Shown here piece by piece: positions 10,234 to 17,834 of a stretch of DNA of 64,000 bases (its first letter is position 1; each line of letters opens with the position of its first letter). The DNA is from Oceanospirillaceae bacterium (GTDB taxonomy: Bacteria > Pseudomonadota > Gammaproteobacteria > Pseudomonadales > Balneatricaceae): contig JABSRB010000023.1 in assembly GCA_013215375.1 (NCBI GenBank), forward strand, positions 1 to 64,000, read 5' to 3'. Both the position numbers and the translations under genes were made by a program. The notes beneath the pieces are model-generated. The model did no database searches. It was not told the origin of the DNA and was given only the letters and a program-made list of their open reading frames with translations.

Positions 10234-10560
10234 CTATAAGCAGTTGAGGGGTTTCGGTAGGCCTGCATAGCGAGCCGCCTGTTTCGGTGGGCTCTGGGAA
10301 AACAGCTTCATTAAATAAATACTTCGACCTTTATCGGGGCCGTATTTTATCGACATTGCCTTCACTAATGGACGCATCGCAGGAGACAGTTGGTACTCTT
10401 GATAGAACTCTCTTATTGTGTCAATGACTTCCCAGTGATTCTCGCTTAGCTCGAATTGGTCCGCGGCTGCCAGCGCTAGCGCTAGCTCTTTACTCCAGAG
10501 TGTTAAGTCCAGTAAATAGCCCTCTTCGTCTAATAGAGAAAATGCCTGTTCTTTATTCAT
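10234..10560 (-). CDS. tusE: Sulfur relay protein TusE (DsrC family)
   Basis: TusE accepts persulfide sulfur from TusBCD and passes it to MnmA for 2-thiouridine formation at tRNA position 34. The 108-residue product ends 'KQAARYAGLPKPLNCL', with the conserved penultimate cysteine. The second cysteine of dissimilatory DsrC, about ten residues upstream, is replaced by alanine, so this is TusE rather than sulfite-reductase DsrC. The ATG at 10560 lies three bases after the tusB stop; an upstream TTG inside tusB is in frame but unlikely. It is the last gene of tusDCBE. Confidence 0.93.
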   Translation of the reverse strand: MNKEQAFSLLDEEGYLLDLTLWSKELALALAAADQFELSENHWEVIDTIREFYQEYQLSPAMRPLVKAMSIKYGPDKGRSIYLMKLFSQSPPKQAARYAGLPKPLNCL

Positions 10561-10562
10561 GC

Positions 10563-10862
10563 TTAAAACCAACTAATTGTTTTTTTATACTGACAGCAGA
10601 GCGCTACAAATTGCGCGTCGCTAATGAGTGTCGATCTTTTATCGACTTTTTGAGAGAGACCACGAGCATCAACATCAATTGAAAGGGCGTAAATAAGCTG
10701 TTCAGGGAAGTCGAAATCTTTGCTCAGTAATGAGTATACGCCAGCTTGGGTGAATACGATGGCGTCTCCTTCGAGCATAGAGTCAAAGGCATTTTGGTAC
10801 AGCTGTTGATCACTCGGGCCTTTACTAATAATGTGTAGAGTTTCAAAAATAGAGTGTTTCAT
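10563..10862 (-). CDS. tusB: Sulfur relay protein TusB (DsrH family)
   Basis: TusB is one subunit of the TusBCD complex, which takes sulfur from TusA and hands it to TusE. The 99-residue product shows the DsrH fold pattern 'LHIISKGPSDQQLYQNAF' and 'GDAIVFTQAGVYSLL'. Its ATG overlaps the tusC stop by one base (TAATG), which suggests translational coupling. Family identity rests mainly on operon position plus these short motifs, since TusB is poorly conserved. Confidence 0.88.
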   Translation of the reverse strand: MKHSIFETLHIISKGPSDQQLYQNAFDSMLEGDAIVFTQAGVYSLLSKDFDFPEQLIYALSIDVDARGLSQKVDKRSTLISDAQFVALCCQYKKTISWF

Positions 10863-11221
10863 TATAAGTTTATCACCGTGTCGAATGTTCGAATCAAGGC
10901 GGCCATTTTATCTTTGTTGATAATTTTGCAGTTTAAAATCAAATCATTCTGCGTGAGTTGATATCGTTGTGCATCTTCAGCGATAACAAAATAATCTTCG
11001 ATGTCGTACATCGCTAATGCTCTGAAATTGTTGGTTAGGTCTTTTTTCTCTAATAGGTTGCTCTGTTGGTTATTCGCCAGTTGCAATATGCCATCATTGA
11101 GAAACAGCAGGCTGACAGGCAGGTCAAAAGCAGCACAGGCAAAGGCTATGTCTAGAGTCTCTGCGTTACTACTATTGGCAAAGGGAGGATTGCGAACAAT
11201 AAGTAGGATGTTCTTCTTCAT
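10862..11221 (-). CDS. tusC: Sulfur relay protein TusC (DsrF family)
   Basis: TusC is the middle subunit of TusBCD. The 119-residue product starts 'MKKNILLIVRNPPF', with 'ETLDIAFACAAFDLPVSLLFLNDG' typical of DsrE/F proteins. The ATG at 11221 follows the tusD stop by one base; longer starts would lie inside tusD and are rejected. Order and overlaps match tusDCB of E. coli and Pseudomonas. Confidence 0.9.
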   Translation of the reverse strand: MKKNILLIVRNPPFANSSNAETLDIAFACAAFDLPVSLLFLNDGILQLANNQQSNLLEKKDLTNNFRALAMYDIEDYFVIAEDAQRYQLTQNDLILNCKIINKDKMAALIRTFDTVINL

Positions 11222-11222
11222 A

Positions 11223-11615
11223 TTAGTTGCCAAAAGTGATGGTTCGGTCAGAGACGATGATTGCATCGGCAAGTTGACCTAAGCCTGATAGCTCAAAGCC
11301 ATCGCTTAGGTTGGCCGCACCTTTTTGATGCCTTTTGGCCTCGGCTTGATCGAGTACACCTCTGCGTACCGCCGCGGCAATACAAACAACCAAATCCAAG
11401 TCATTATCTTGTGCCAACTTGAGCCACTGCTCGGTGATATTTACTTCATCTCGGGGAGTGACTTTAAAAGCGGAGCAGGCGCTAACGGCTTCACCGTAAA
11501 AAAATACACGATGAATACTGTGGCCTTGTTGTAGAGCGCTGCGGGTAAATCGCAGCGCGCTGTGTTCTGCTTGACCTGAATTTTGCGATGCATAGATCAA
11601 AAGTGAAAAGATCAT
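11223..11615 (-). CDS. tusD: Sulfurtransferase TusD (DsrE family)
   Basis: TusD carries the active cysteine of the TusBCD complex. The 130-residue product has the DsrE start 'FSLLIYASQNSGQAEHSALRF' trimmed here to its pattern, the 'VFFYGEAV' strand and the catalytic cysteine in 'LVVCIAAAVRRGV'. It is the first gene of tusDCBE; the partner TusA is encoded 20 kb away in this window. Confidence 0.93.
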   Translation of the reverse strand: MIFSLLIYASQNSGQAEHSALRFTRSALQQGHSIHRVFFYGEAVSACSAFKVTPRDEVNITEQWLKLAQDNDLDLVVCIAAAVRRGVLDQAEAKRHQKGAANLSDGFELSGLGQLADAIIVSDRTITFGN

Positions 11616-11655
11616 GGTATAGAGAGCCTAGCGTATCTTGTAATCTACAAACAAT

Positions 11656-11687
11656 AACGCCCCGATTTCGAAGAAATCGAGGCGTTG
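11656..11687 (-). terminator. Terminator of the Bax-inhibitor-1 family gene
   Basis: AACGCCCCGATTTC (11656-11669) pairs with 11673-11686 with one mismatch and a 3-base loop. On the minus strand a T-rich run follows. It separates the BI-1 gene from tusD. Confidence 0.7.
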
Positions 11688-11704
11688 CTTAAAACAGCTA
11701 AATT

Positions 11705-12388
11705 TTAGTCATCGTTCAAGAAGCCGACAAGCGCTAACATGTGGATGAATAAGTTAAAGATGTTGACGTAAAGGCCAACAGTGGCCATTACGTAATTCTG
11801 GTAAGTGCCGTTAACGATTTTGCTAGTATCATATAAGATGAAACCGGACATCAATAATACTACTCCAGCAGAGAAAGCTAAGTGCATTGCTGAAACATCA
11901 ATACCAAACATTGGCAAAATAAACATCGCTACCATGGCGATGATAAGCACCATAGAACCTGCTGCAAGAAAGCCGCCCATGAAGCTGAAGTCTTTTTTGC
12001 TAGTCAGTACGTAGGCTGAAAGGCCGACAAAAGTAAGAGCTGTCATACCAAGCGCAGTAACAACAATTTCACCACCATTGCTCATCGCAAGGTATTGGCT
12101 GATGATTGGTCCTAAACCAAATCCCCAAAGCCCAGTGAACAAAAATGTTAGCGGTAGAGCTGCAGCGCTGTTTTGTTTTTTGCCGATGACAAATAGTACC
12201 GCCATGCCGCCTAAGATGCAGCCTAGGTAAGCCCAAATGCTTTGAATGTTCAAAGCCAGTGAGATGCCTGCCATCACTGCGCTAAATAACAGTGTCATAG
12301 ATAGCAGCATATAGGTATTGCGAATAACCTTATTGGTTTGCAGTATCGACTGCTCAGAGCGAGCTGCAACCATATTTACATTGTTCAT
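11705..12388 (-). CDS. Bax inhibitor-1/YccA family membrane protein
   Basis: This is a seven-helix inner-membrane protein of the BI-1 (UPF0005) family, 227 residues. E. coli YccA interacts with and modulates the FtsH protease. Helices can be read from about residue 27 to the end, and the last ends near two Asp residues (terminal 'FLNDD') as in the family. It neighbours tusDCBE; in E. coli yccA is also next to tusE, which supports a YccA-like assignment, although E. coli has several paralogues. Confidence 0.85.
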   Translation of the reverse strand: MNNVNMVAARSEQSILQTNKVIRNTYMLLSMTLLFSAVMAGISLALNIQSIWAYLGCILGGMAVLFVIGKKQNSAAALPLTFLFTGLWGFGLGPIISQYLAMSNGGEIVVTALGMTALTFVGLSAYVLTSKKDFSFMGGFLAAGSMVLIIAMVAMFILPMFGIDVSAMHLAFSAGVVLLMSGFILYDTSKIVNGTYQNYVMATVGLYVNIFNLFIHMLALVGFLNDD

Positions 12389-12468
12389 AAATTTCCTCTA
12401 TATGTAATTAACTTCCTAATACCCGTTATAATGGCGACTTTTCTAAATATTTCAAGGTTTATAGTCAA

Positions 12469-13215
12469 TTGAGTAATTTTGAGCTAGACATTCTTTTTGA
12501 AGATGATGACATAGTAGTGGTCAATAAGCCGGCGGGTTTGTTAACACATCCTAGTTGGTTGACACCAAAGGGTACACAAAACCTAGCTTCTATGCTAAAA
12601 ATTCACCTTAAGGGTGGTACAGTTTATACCGTGCATCGCTTGGATCGTGCTACATCGGGGGTATTAATGGTCGCCAAAAATAAGCCGGCAGCTCAACAAT
12701 TAACGCAAGATTTTACGGAACATAATATTGAAAAAACCTATCTTTGTGTCGTGCGTGGTTTCGCACCCATAGAAGGGGTTATTGATTACCCACTTAAATA
12801 TAAACACGATAAAAAGGCTGAACCTTTTGCAAACCCTGATAAACCCGCTCAAGATGCTATCACTCATTTCAAGCGCCTTGCCTGTGTAGAGCTGCCCATC
12901 AGTGTCGGCAAGTGGCCCTGCGCAAGATATTCGCTGGTACAAGCAAAACCTCAGACGGGAAGAAAACATCAGTTACGTAGGCACTTCAAGCACATTCTCT
13001 GTCCGATAGTAGGTGATACCAATTATGGAGAGGGGCGTCATAATAAATTATTTAGAGAGCACTTGGCGATTAATCGACTGCTATTAATGGCCGCCTCGCT
13101 TACATTTTTTCATCCCAATAATAAGCAAAAGATGACTATCAATGCGCCATTTTCTCCCGAGTTAATCATCCTCTTTAATAGGTTTTCATGGGATGAACAT
13201 ATTATTCTAAGTTGA
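12469..13215 (+). CDS. truC: tRNA pseudouridine(65) synthase TruC
   Basis: TruC isomerises uridine 65 in the T-stem of some tRNAs. The 248-residue product is a RluA-family synthase without an S4 domain. The catalytic Asp lies in 'VHRLDRATSGVLMVAK', and the family's 'KPAGLLTHPS' motif is near residue 22. The length and lack of S4 favour TruC over RluA/C/D. The start is a TTG at 12469 with AAGG eleven bases upstream. It diverges from the BI-1 gene with an 80-base gap. Confidence 0.88.
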   Translation: MSNFELDILFEDDDIVVVNKPAGLLTHPSWLTPKGTQNLASMLKIHLKGGTVYTVHRLDRATSGVLMVAKNKPAAQQLTQDFTEHNIEKTYLCVVRGFAPIEGVIDYPLKYKHDKKAEPFANPDKPAQDAITHFKRLACVELPISVGKWPCARYSLVQAKPQTGRKHQLRRHFKHILCPIVGDTNYGEGRHNKLFREHLAINRLLLMAASLTFFHPNNKQKMTINAPFSPELIILFNRFSWDEHIILS

Positions 13216-13453
13216 CCTTATAATACGCTTGATCAGGTGAAGGCGAGGCATTGAAGATTGATTCCCTATCGCTTCCCTAGTCAGTTTCTCTGATGGTGGA
13301 TTTGATCAGGCAAAAAAGCGAGCGGTTAAGGCTCTTAGCTAGCGATTTAACACGCTTTTATAGGGGGATTTGGTTTAAATATTGGTGTAAATTGCGTAAG
13401 CTTGGCAACAGTATTTGCAAAATTTGATAAGCAGAGTAAAAGAGAAACTACCC

Positions 13454-14203
13454 ATGGCAGAAATGCGATCTTTGGCAGCAGTATTGGATAAGAAAAAGAA
13501 TATAAAAGTGGGCATTATTGGCGCGATGGAGCAAGAAATAGAAATATTGCGTGATAGTTTAGTTGATCGCATCGATCATAAGCTAGCAGGTTTTGATATC
13601 TATACGGGTAAGCTGCAAGATATAGACGTAGTGTTACTCCAATCAGGGATAGGTAAAGTAAATGCATCTGTCAGCACCGCTTTGATGCTGCAGCAGTTTG
13701 CACCTGATTGTGTGATCAATACGGGTTCTGCAGGTGGCTGTGATGATAGCTTAGAAGTTGGCGATATCGTCATTTCTTCACACCTTTTACACCACGATGT
13801 AGATGTGACAGCCTTTGGCTATGAGCTTGGGCAAATGGCGAGAATGCCCGCTACTTATATTCCCGATGAGTATTTGGCGGACATTGCAAAATCTTGTATT
13901 GAATCTGTCAATGGAGCTAGAGCGGTGCGCGGTGTTATTGCCACTGGTGATACCTTTGTGAGTGAGCCTGCTAAAGTAGCGGCGATTAAAGCGTCATTTC
14001 CCACGGTGAAAGCAGTAGAAATGGAAGCGGCTGCGATCGCTCAGACTTGCTTTTTATTCCAAACTCCGTTTTTGGTGGTGCGTGCGCTCTCCGATATCGC
14101 TGGCAAGTCATCTAATCTCTCCTTTGCTGATTTTATTGAGACAGCCTCAACGCATTCAGCCAATATGGTGCAGGCCATTATTGCTAAATTGGCGGTACGT
14201 TAA
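13454..14203 (+). CDS. mtnN: 5'-methylthioadenosine/S-adenosylhomocysteine nucleosidase
   Basis: MtnN cleaves adenine from MTA, SAH and 5'-deoxyadenosine. The product has 'VGIIGAMEQEIEIL' (catalytic Glu), 'GVIATGDTFV', the substrate-ribose motif 'AVEMEAAAIAQTC' and 'VVRALSDIAG' with the catalytic Asp. About 20 residues precede the usual start of the fold; ATG 13454 is chosen, and a TTG at 13415 would add 13 more. If the true start is near the fold, one of the later in-frame codons is used. DUF2835 follows on the same strand. Confidence 0.93.
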   Translation: MAEMRSLAAVLDKKKNIKVGIIGAMEQEIEILRDSLVDRIDHKLAGFDIYTGKLQDIDVVLLQSGIGKVNASVSTALMLQQFAPDCVINTGSAGGCDDSLEVGDIVISSHLLHHDVDVTAFGYELGQMARMPATYIPDEYLADIAKSCIESVNGARAVRGVIATGDTFVSEPAKVAAIKASFPTVKAVEMEAAAIAQTCFLFQTPFLVVRALSDIAGKSSNLSFADFIETASTHSANMVQAIIAKLAVR

Positions 14204-14270
14204 AGTAACTATGTTAGGTAAGTTACTCGGCGATGGTGGCTGTGTAACATACCTAAATTACTGATTAATT

Positions 14271-14489
14271 ATGAATAGAATTATCATCGATATCCGTATC
14301 TCAAACGATGAGTATTTAAAGCAATACCAGCAAGCTAATTGCATGGTGAGTACTGTCTCAAGGGATGGTCGCAGTATTCAATTTCCCGCCAATATACTCA
14401 AGCCATTTTTATTGCACTCAGGTATAAGTGGTAGCTTTTGCATTTTCTTTGATAGCGCCGGTAAATTTCAGTCGATCGAGCGCCATTAA
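14271..14489 (+). CDS. DUF2835 family small protein
   Basis: This 72-residue protein of unknown function has the DUF2835 pattern: 'I.I..DEYL..Y..A' followed by 'V.T.SRDGRSIQFPANIL.PF..HSGI.G.F...FD..GKF.SIER'. It is soluble with no signal peptide. It follows mtnN by 68 bases on the same strand and is immediately followed by the MITE-like repeat. A role in RNA or protein binding cannot be read from the sequence. Confidence 0.8.
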   Translation: MNRIIIDIRISNDEYLKQYQQANCMVSTVSRDGRSIQFPANILKPFLLHSGISGSFCIFFDSAGKFQSIERH

Positions 14490-14508
14490 CAATCCTTTAG
14501 TGTAAGGC

Positions 14509-14639
14509 CTCTGCATAACTACTGCACTCGAAATGCGGCGTTAAAAACCTGCTCAATATGTTCATTTACACTAGTAAATTCCGCTATTTTGCCGGTTTTT
14601 TGCCTTATCTTGGTTTGCTACGTTATGCAGAGTTCTCAG
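14509..14639. repeat. MITE-like palindromic element, copy 1
   Basis: An element of about 125-130 bp is bounded by an 11-bp terminal inverted repeat, CTCTGCATAAC (14509-14519) and GTTATGCAGAG (14622-14632), with a conserved TCTCAG just outside the right end. A dyad ATTTAC-N4-GTAAAT (14564-14579) sits at its exact centre. A second, roughly three-quarters-identical copy by eye lies at 27475-27610. It carries no transposase, so it would be mobilised in trans. It fills the gap between DUF2835 and the MFS gene and overlaps the latter's 3' end. Confidence 0.75.
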
Positions 14640-15828
14640 TAGAGTCGGTAATTTTCGAGAGGTTGTTATCGTTGCTGGATGCAACGAGTGATGAGATGCT
14701 GAACCAACTGAGGATAATTAACGGTATCGATAGCGCAAAAGAGAAGCGAATACCGTAGGCCTCGGCAATGAATCCAAGGAGGGGCGGTGCGAGCAGAAAT
14801 ACCACAAAAGATATTTGCGCCAGTGATGCTAAATTGACGGTTGCTGGCCGGTCTGTACGCTGAGCCGCCGCTGACATGGCCAGCGGGAAAATGCAGGCGG
14901 TACCCGCTCCCGCCAAGCTAAAGCCTAATAATGCCATGAATGCATTCGGTGAAAAGGTAATTAGCAATGCTCCTGCCCCTAAGGTGGCGATAGATATCTT
15001 ACTGACCTTTACCGCGCCTAGTCTCTCTACGAGTGAGTCGGCAAAAAAGCGGCAAATAGCCTGGGACAACGCTCCGAGAATAAATGCCAAGCCGTTAACA
15101 AATACCGGTTGATTAAAATTGTCTCGCATAAAAATAATAGACCAATCAGCTCCTGCACCCTCCAGTAACATCGCGGAGAGGGTAAATAAACAGATAAATA
15201 TAATGCCTTTACTTGGCAGTACAAAGCCTTGTTTATCGTTCGAGTTATTCGGCCTAGGTGGTGCGCATTGGAAATCATTAAAGACCAGCCAACAGCCGAT
15301 GCTCGTCATTACGGTGATGATGGTGAAATGCCAGTGACTGTCGATATTCATCGATCCCGCCCAAGCACCTAATATACCCGCACTAAAAAAACCTAGACTC
15401 CAGAAGGCATGGGAGCGGTTCATAATACGCTTGCCTATTTTGAACTCGGTGCGATCAGCTTCTAAATTTATCACTACTTCTAAACATCCAATAGCCAGAC
15501 CGCTAAAAATAAGACAGAGGAATAGCTGCCAGCTATTATGCGCATAGGAGGCAATAATGTAGGTGAAACTGAGAAACGGTATCGAAATAAGAATGATTTT
15601 TCGCGCGCTGACGTACTTGAGTACAGTATTTGCAAAGGCTAGTGATATCTGAGTTCCCAGAGCGAAGCCGAGTAAAGCCAAGCCCAGTGCTGCTTCACCT
15701 AAGTGCATTTTTAATTGTAGGTCCCCGAGCCTTGGAAAAATACTGCCGAGCGCCAATGCGTAAATATAGAACATTAAATAGACGTTGATCTGAGCCGGAA
15801 GTGTGCCGGAGCGCAATCCAATTTGCAT
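14623..15828 (-). CDS. Major facilitator superfamily transporter
   Basis: The 401-residue product has about 12 hydrophobic helices and an MFS layout, with 'FYIYALALGSIFPRLGDLQ' in helix 1 and a basic loop motif 'RIMNRSHAFWSLGFF' mid-protein. It resembles fucose/YbjJ-like MFS proteins, but the substrate is not deducible. The last codons and the TAA stop (14623-14625) come from the inverted repeat of the MITE-like element, giving the C-terminus 'ENSA'. This suggests the insertion changed the natural end of the protein. Confidence 0.85.
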   Translation of the reverse strand: MQIGLRSGTLPAQINVYLMFYIYALALGSIFPRLGDLQLKMHLGEAALGLALLGFALGTQISLAFANTVLKYVSARKIILISIPFLSFTYIIASYAHNSWQLFLCLIFSGLAIGCLEVVINLEADRTEFKIGKRIMNRSHAFWSLGFFSAGILGAWAGSMNIDSHWHFTIITVMTSIGCWLVFNDFQCAPPRPNNSNDKQGFVLPSKGIIFICLFTLSAMLLEGAGADWSIIFMRDNFNQPVFVNGLAFILGALSQAICRFFADSLVERLGAVKVSKISIATLGAGALLITFSPNAFMALLGFSLAGAGTACIFPLAMSAAAQRTDRPATVNLASLAQISFVVFLLAPPLLGFIAEAYGIRFSFALSIPLIILSWFSISSLVASSNDNNLSKITDSTENSA

Positions 15829-16128
15829 CTTATATCCTTACCAGTAGCGTGAATGTGTTGACTAATACTCTGCTTGTGAGGGTTAAATAGAGCGGGGCCA
15901 TCATGTCGTTTACTTAGATATAAGTCAATAACTCGAAATTAGGTTACCTATACGTAACTATCTGCTTAAATAGCTACCTTATTGTGTTTTATCTCGGTAT
16001 ATTTCAAAGCGTATCAGATAAATATATAAATTTGCAGATAGACGCTTACAGAAGCGCTGTTTACTGGTCTCTCTAGAGTAGAGGTTTGATATAAAAATAA
16101 TAAAACGTTAAATAATGAAGAGGAATCT
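15829..16128. other. Divergent intergenic region, MFS gene/hotdog gene
   Basis: About 300 AT-rich bases that must hold two divergent promoters. No distinctive operator, hairpin or small ORF was recognised. Confidence 0.35.
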
Positions 16129-16638
16129 ATGAGTACAGTGAAAAAGATTTACCAAATGATGCCGGCTAAATATCGAGATACTATCTTGTTGCGCAGCTTT
16201 GGGTTTTTTAAGGTCCCTTTGTTATTCTGGCTACGTCCGAGCGTGATTGAGTTAACCGCAGAGAAATGTGTGATTAAAATTCCTTTCAAGCGCCGCTCCA
16301 AAAACCATTTGGGATCGATGTATTTTGGTGTGCTTGCCTGCGGTGCTGACTGTGCCGGTGGGTTGGCCGCTATGAAAATGATCATTGATAGTGGCGAGTC
16401 TGTGTCGCTAGCGTTTAAAGATTTTGATGCGCAGTTTTTAAAGCGCCCAGAAGCTGATGTGTATTTTAGTTGTGACCAAGGTGCCCAGATTAAAGCTTTT
16501 GTAGAGAAAGTAGTGGCCAGTGATGAAAGACAGAATATGTCGCTTAATATCATCGCAACTTGCCCGGATAAATTTGGCGATGAGCCAGTAGCGACTTTTA
16601 GTTTAACGCTTTCACTGAAGAAGAAGGTACGTAAATAA
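16129..16638 (+). CDS. DUF4442 hotdog-fold thioesterase-like protein
   Basis: The 169-residue product resembles the DUF4442/PaaI-type hotdog family: a 'V..I..K.RSKNHLGSMYFGVLA' segment followed by 'ADCAGGLAAM', where the fold's long helix lies, then 'SLAFKDFDAQFLKRPEADVYF'. These proteins are predicted acyl-CoA thioesterases, but the substrate is unknown. The ATG at 16129 has a GAGGAA ribosome-binding site. The C-terminus is lysine-rich. It seems to be a single-gene unit. Confidence 0.75.
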   Translation: MSTVKKIYQMMPAKYRDTILLRSFGFFKVPLLFWLRPSVIELTAEKCVIKIPFKRRSKNHLGSMYFGVLACGADCAGGLAAMKMIIDSGESVSLAFKDFDAQFLKRPEADVYFSCDQGAQIKAFVEKVVASDERQNMSLNIIATCPDKFGDEPVATFSLTLSLKKKVRK

Positions 16639-16822
16639 TATTGTTTATATAGGGCTTTAGATTCTTCACTGTAAGGTGGTTAAGCCCTCTTTAAAAATAT
16701 AATCACCGATGCACAAATTGTACAGTTAATCGCTTTCTGGTCAGCTTTTCCTTCCTCCTATTTGTTTCTTGATATATAAATGTCTCATCATTGAAAATGG
16801 AACATAAAATAGGATTTCGACC

Positions 16823-17479
16823 TTGGAAAATTTTGGTGTTATTAATTATTTAACCTATGTATTAGGTGCTGTACTTATTATTCTTTTGCCCGGCCCTAAT
16901 TCTCTGTATGTGCTATCTCTGGCGGCTAAGCAGGGTAAACGAAGTGGCTGGGCTGCCGTCGCTGGTGTTTTTATTGGTGACTCGCTGCTAATATTGGCAA
17001 CGGCGCTGGGCGCGATTACCCTTTTAACTGCCTATCCTGCTATTTTTATGGTGATAAAGTACGCAGGTGCAGCCTATTTAATTTACATAGGGGTAAATTT
17101 AATCGGTGGGGCGATAAAAACTTGGCGACAGGTTGATGATGAAAGTATTAACAGCGTTAAAGAGGTCAAAGCATCATCGGCTAAAGCCTTCAGAAAAGCT
17201 TTGCTAGTGAGCGTTTTGAATCCTAAAGCGATTTTGTTCCTGTTGTCCTTCTTTCTACAGTTCGTCGACCCGCTGTATCCACAGCCAGTGGTGCCTTTCT
17301 TTATTTTAGCCGTGACCTTACAAGCTTTTAGTTTGATATACCTAGCCGTTTTAATTTATGCGGGATCAGTATTGGCTGAAACCTTTCGTAAACGTCAAAA
17401 AATAACCGCGCTTTCGGGTGGTGGAATAGGCGCTGCATTTGTGCTGTTTGCTATTAAGTTGGCGCTGGCGACCGCTTGA
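16823..17479 (+). CDS. LysE/RhtB family amino-acid exporter, LeuE-like
   Basis: The 218-residue inner-membrane protein has about six helices and the family signature 'LLPGPNSLYVLSLAAKQGKRSGW' early in the protein, written here for its pattern, and 'NPKAILFLLSFFLQFVDP' in the middle. The N-terminus 'FGVINYLTYVLG' is close to E. coli LeuE, a leucine exporter, so a LeuE-like role is plausible but the substrate is not proven. The start is a TTG at 16823; no ATG gives a full first helix. Confidence 0.82.
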   Translation: MENFGVINYLTYVLGAVLIILLPGPNSLYVLSLAAKQGKRSGWAAVAGVFIGDSLLILATALGAITLLTAYPAIFMVIKYAGAAYLIYIGVNLIGGAIKTWRQVDDESINSVKEVKASSAKAFRKALLVSVLNPKAILFLLSFFLQFVDPLYPQPVVPFFILAVTLQAFSLIYLAVLIYAGSVLAETFRKRQKITALSGGGIGAAFVLFAIKLALATA

Positions 17480-17834
17480 GTTACTTTTCAGAAGTCGGCT
17501 TTGTCATTCGTTCGAGTTCTCCGCTTGAGCTATCGGATACCTTATCAACTGGCAAGCTTGGAGGTTTGAGGTAAGTAACAAATGAGTAATGCGAAAGCTC
17601 ATGAGCTTGCTTGCACTCACAGCTGATGAGCACGGATAATAATCGCATGTCTATTTGCGATCGTCACCTAAACTGTTATATTCATTGATAATACTGTTAC
17701 ACAAAAAATAATAATTAAACAGAGATTGGTAAAATCTCTAAGGTAAGGTTATAGCTAAAGTTGTATGTCTGTCTTTTTGTCTAGATATGCAACTTGATTC
17801 CCCGCTTAACTTTGCACTACACAAGGACATGAGC
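17480..17834. other. Intergenic region before the FMN-binding glutamate-synthase-like gene
   Basis: About 355 bases. It holds a perfect 14-base palindrome AAGCTCATGAGCTT (17595-17608) and a small hairpin, AGAGATT (17721-17727) with AATCTCT (17733-17739), close to the next gene. Neither matches an operator I can name. No credible ORF was seen. Confidence 0.35.
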
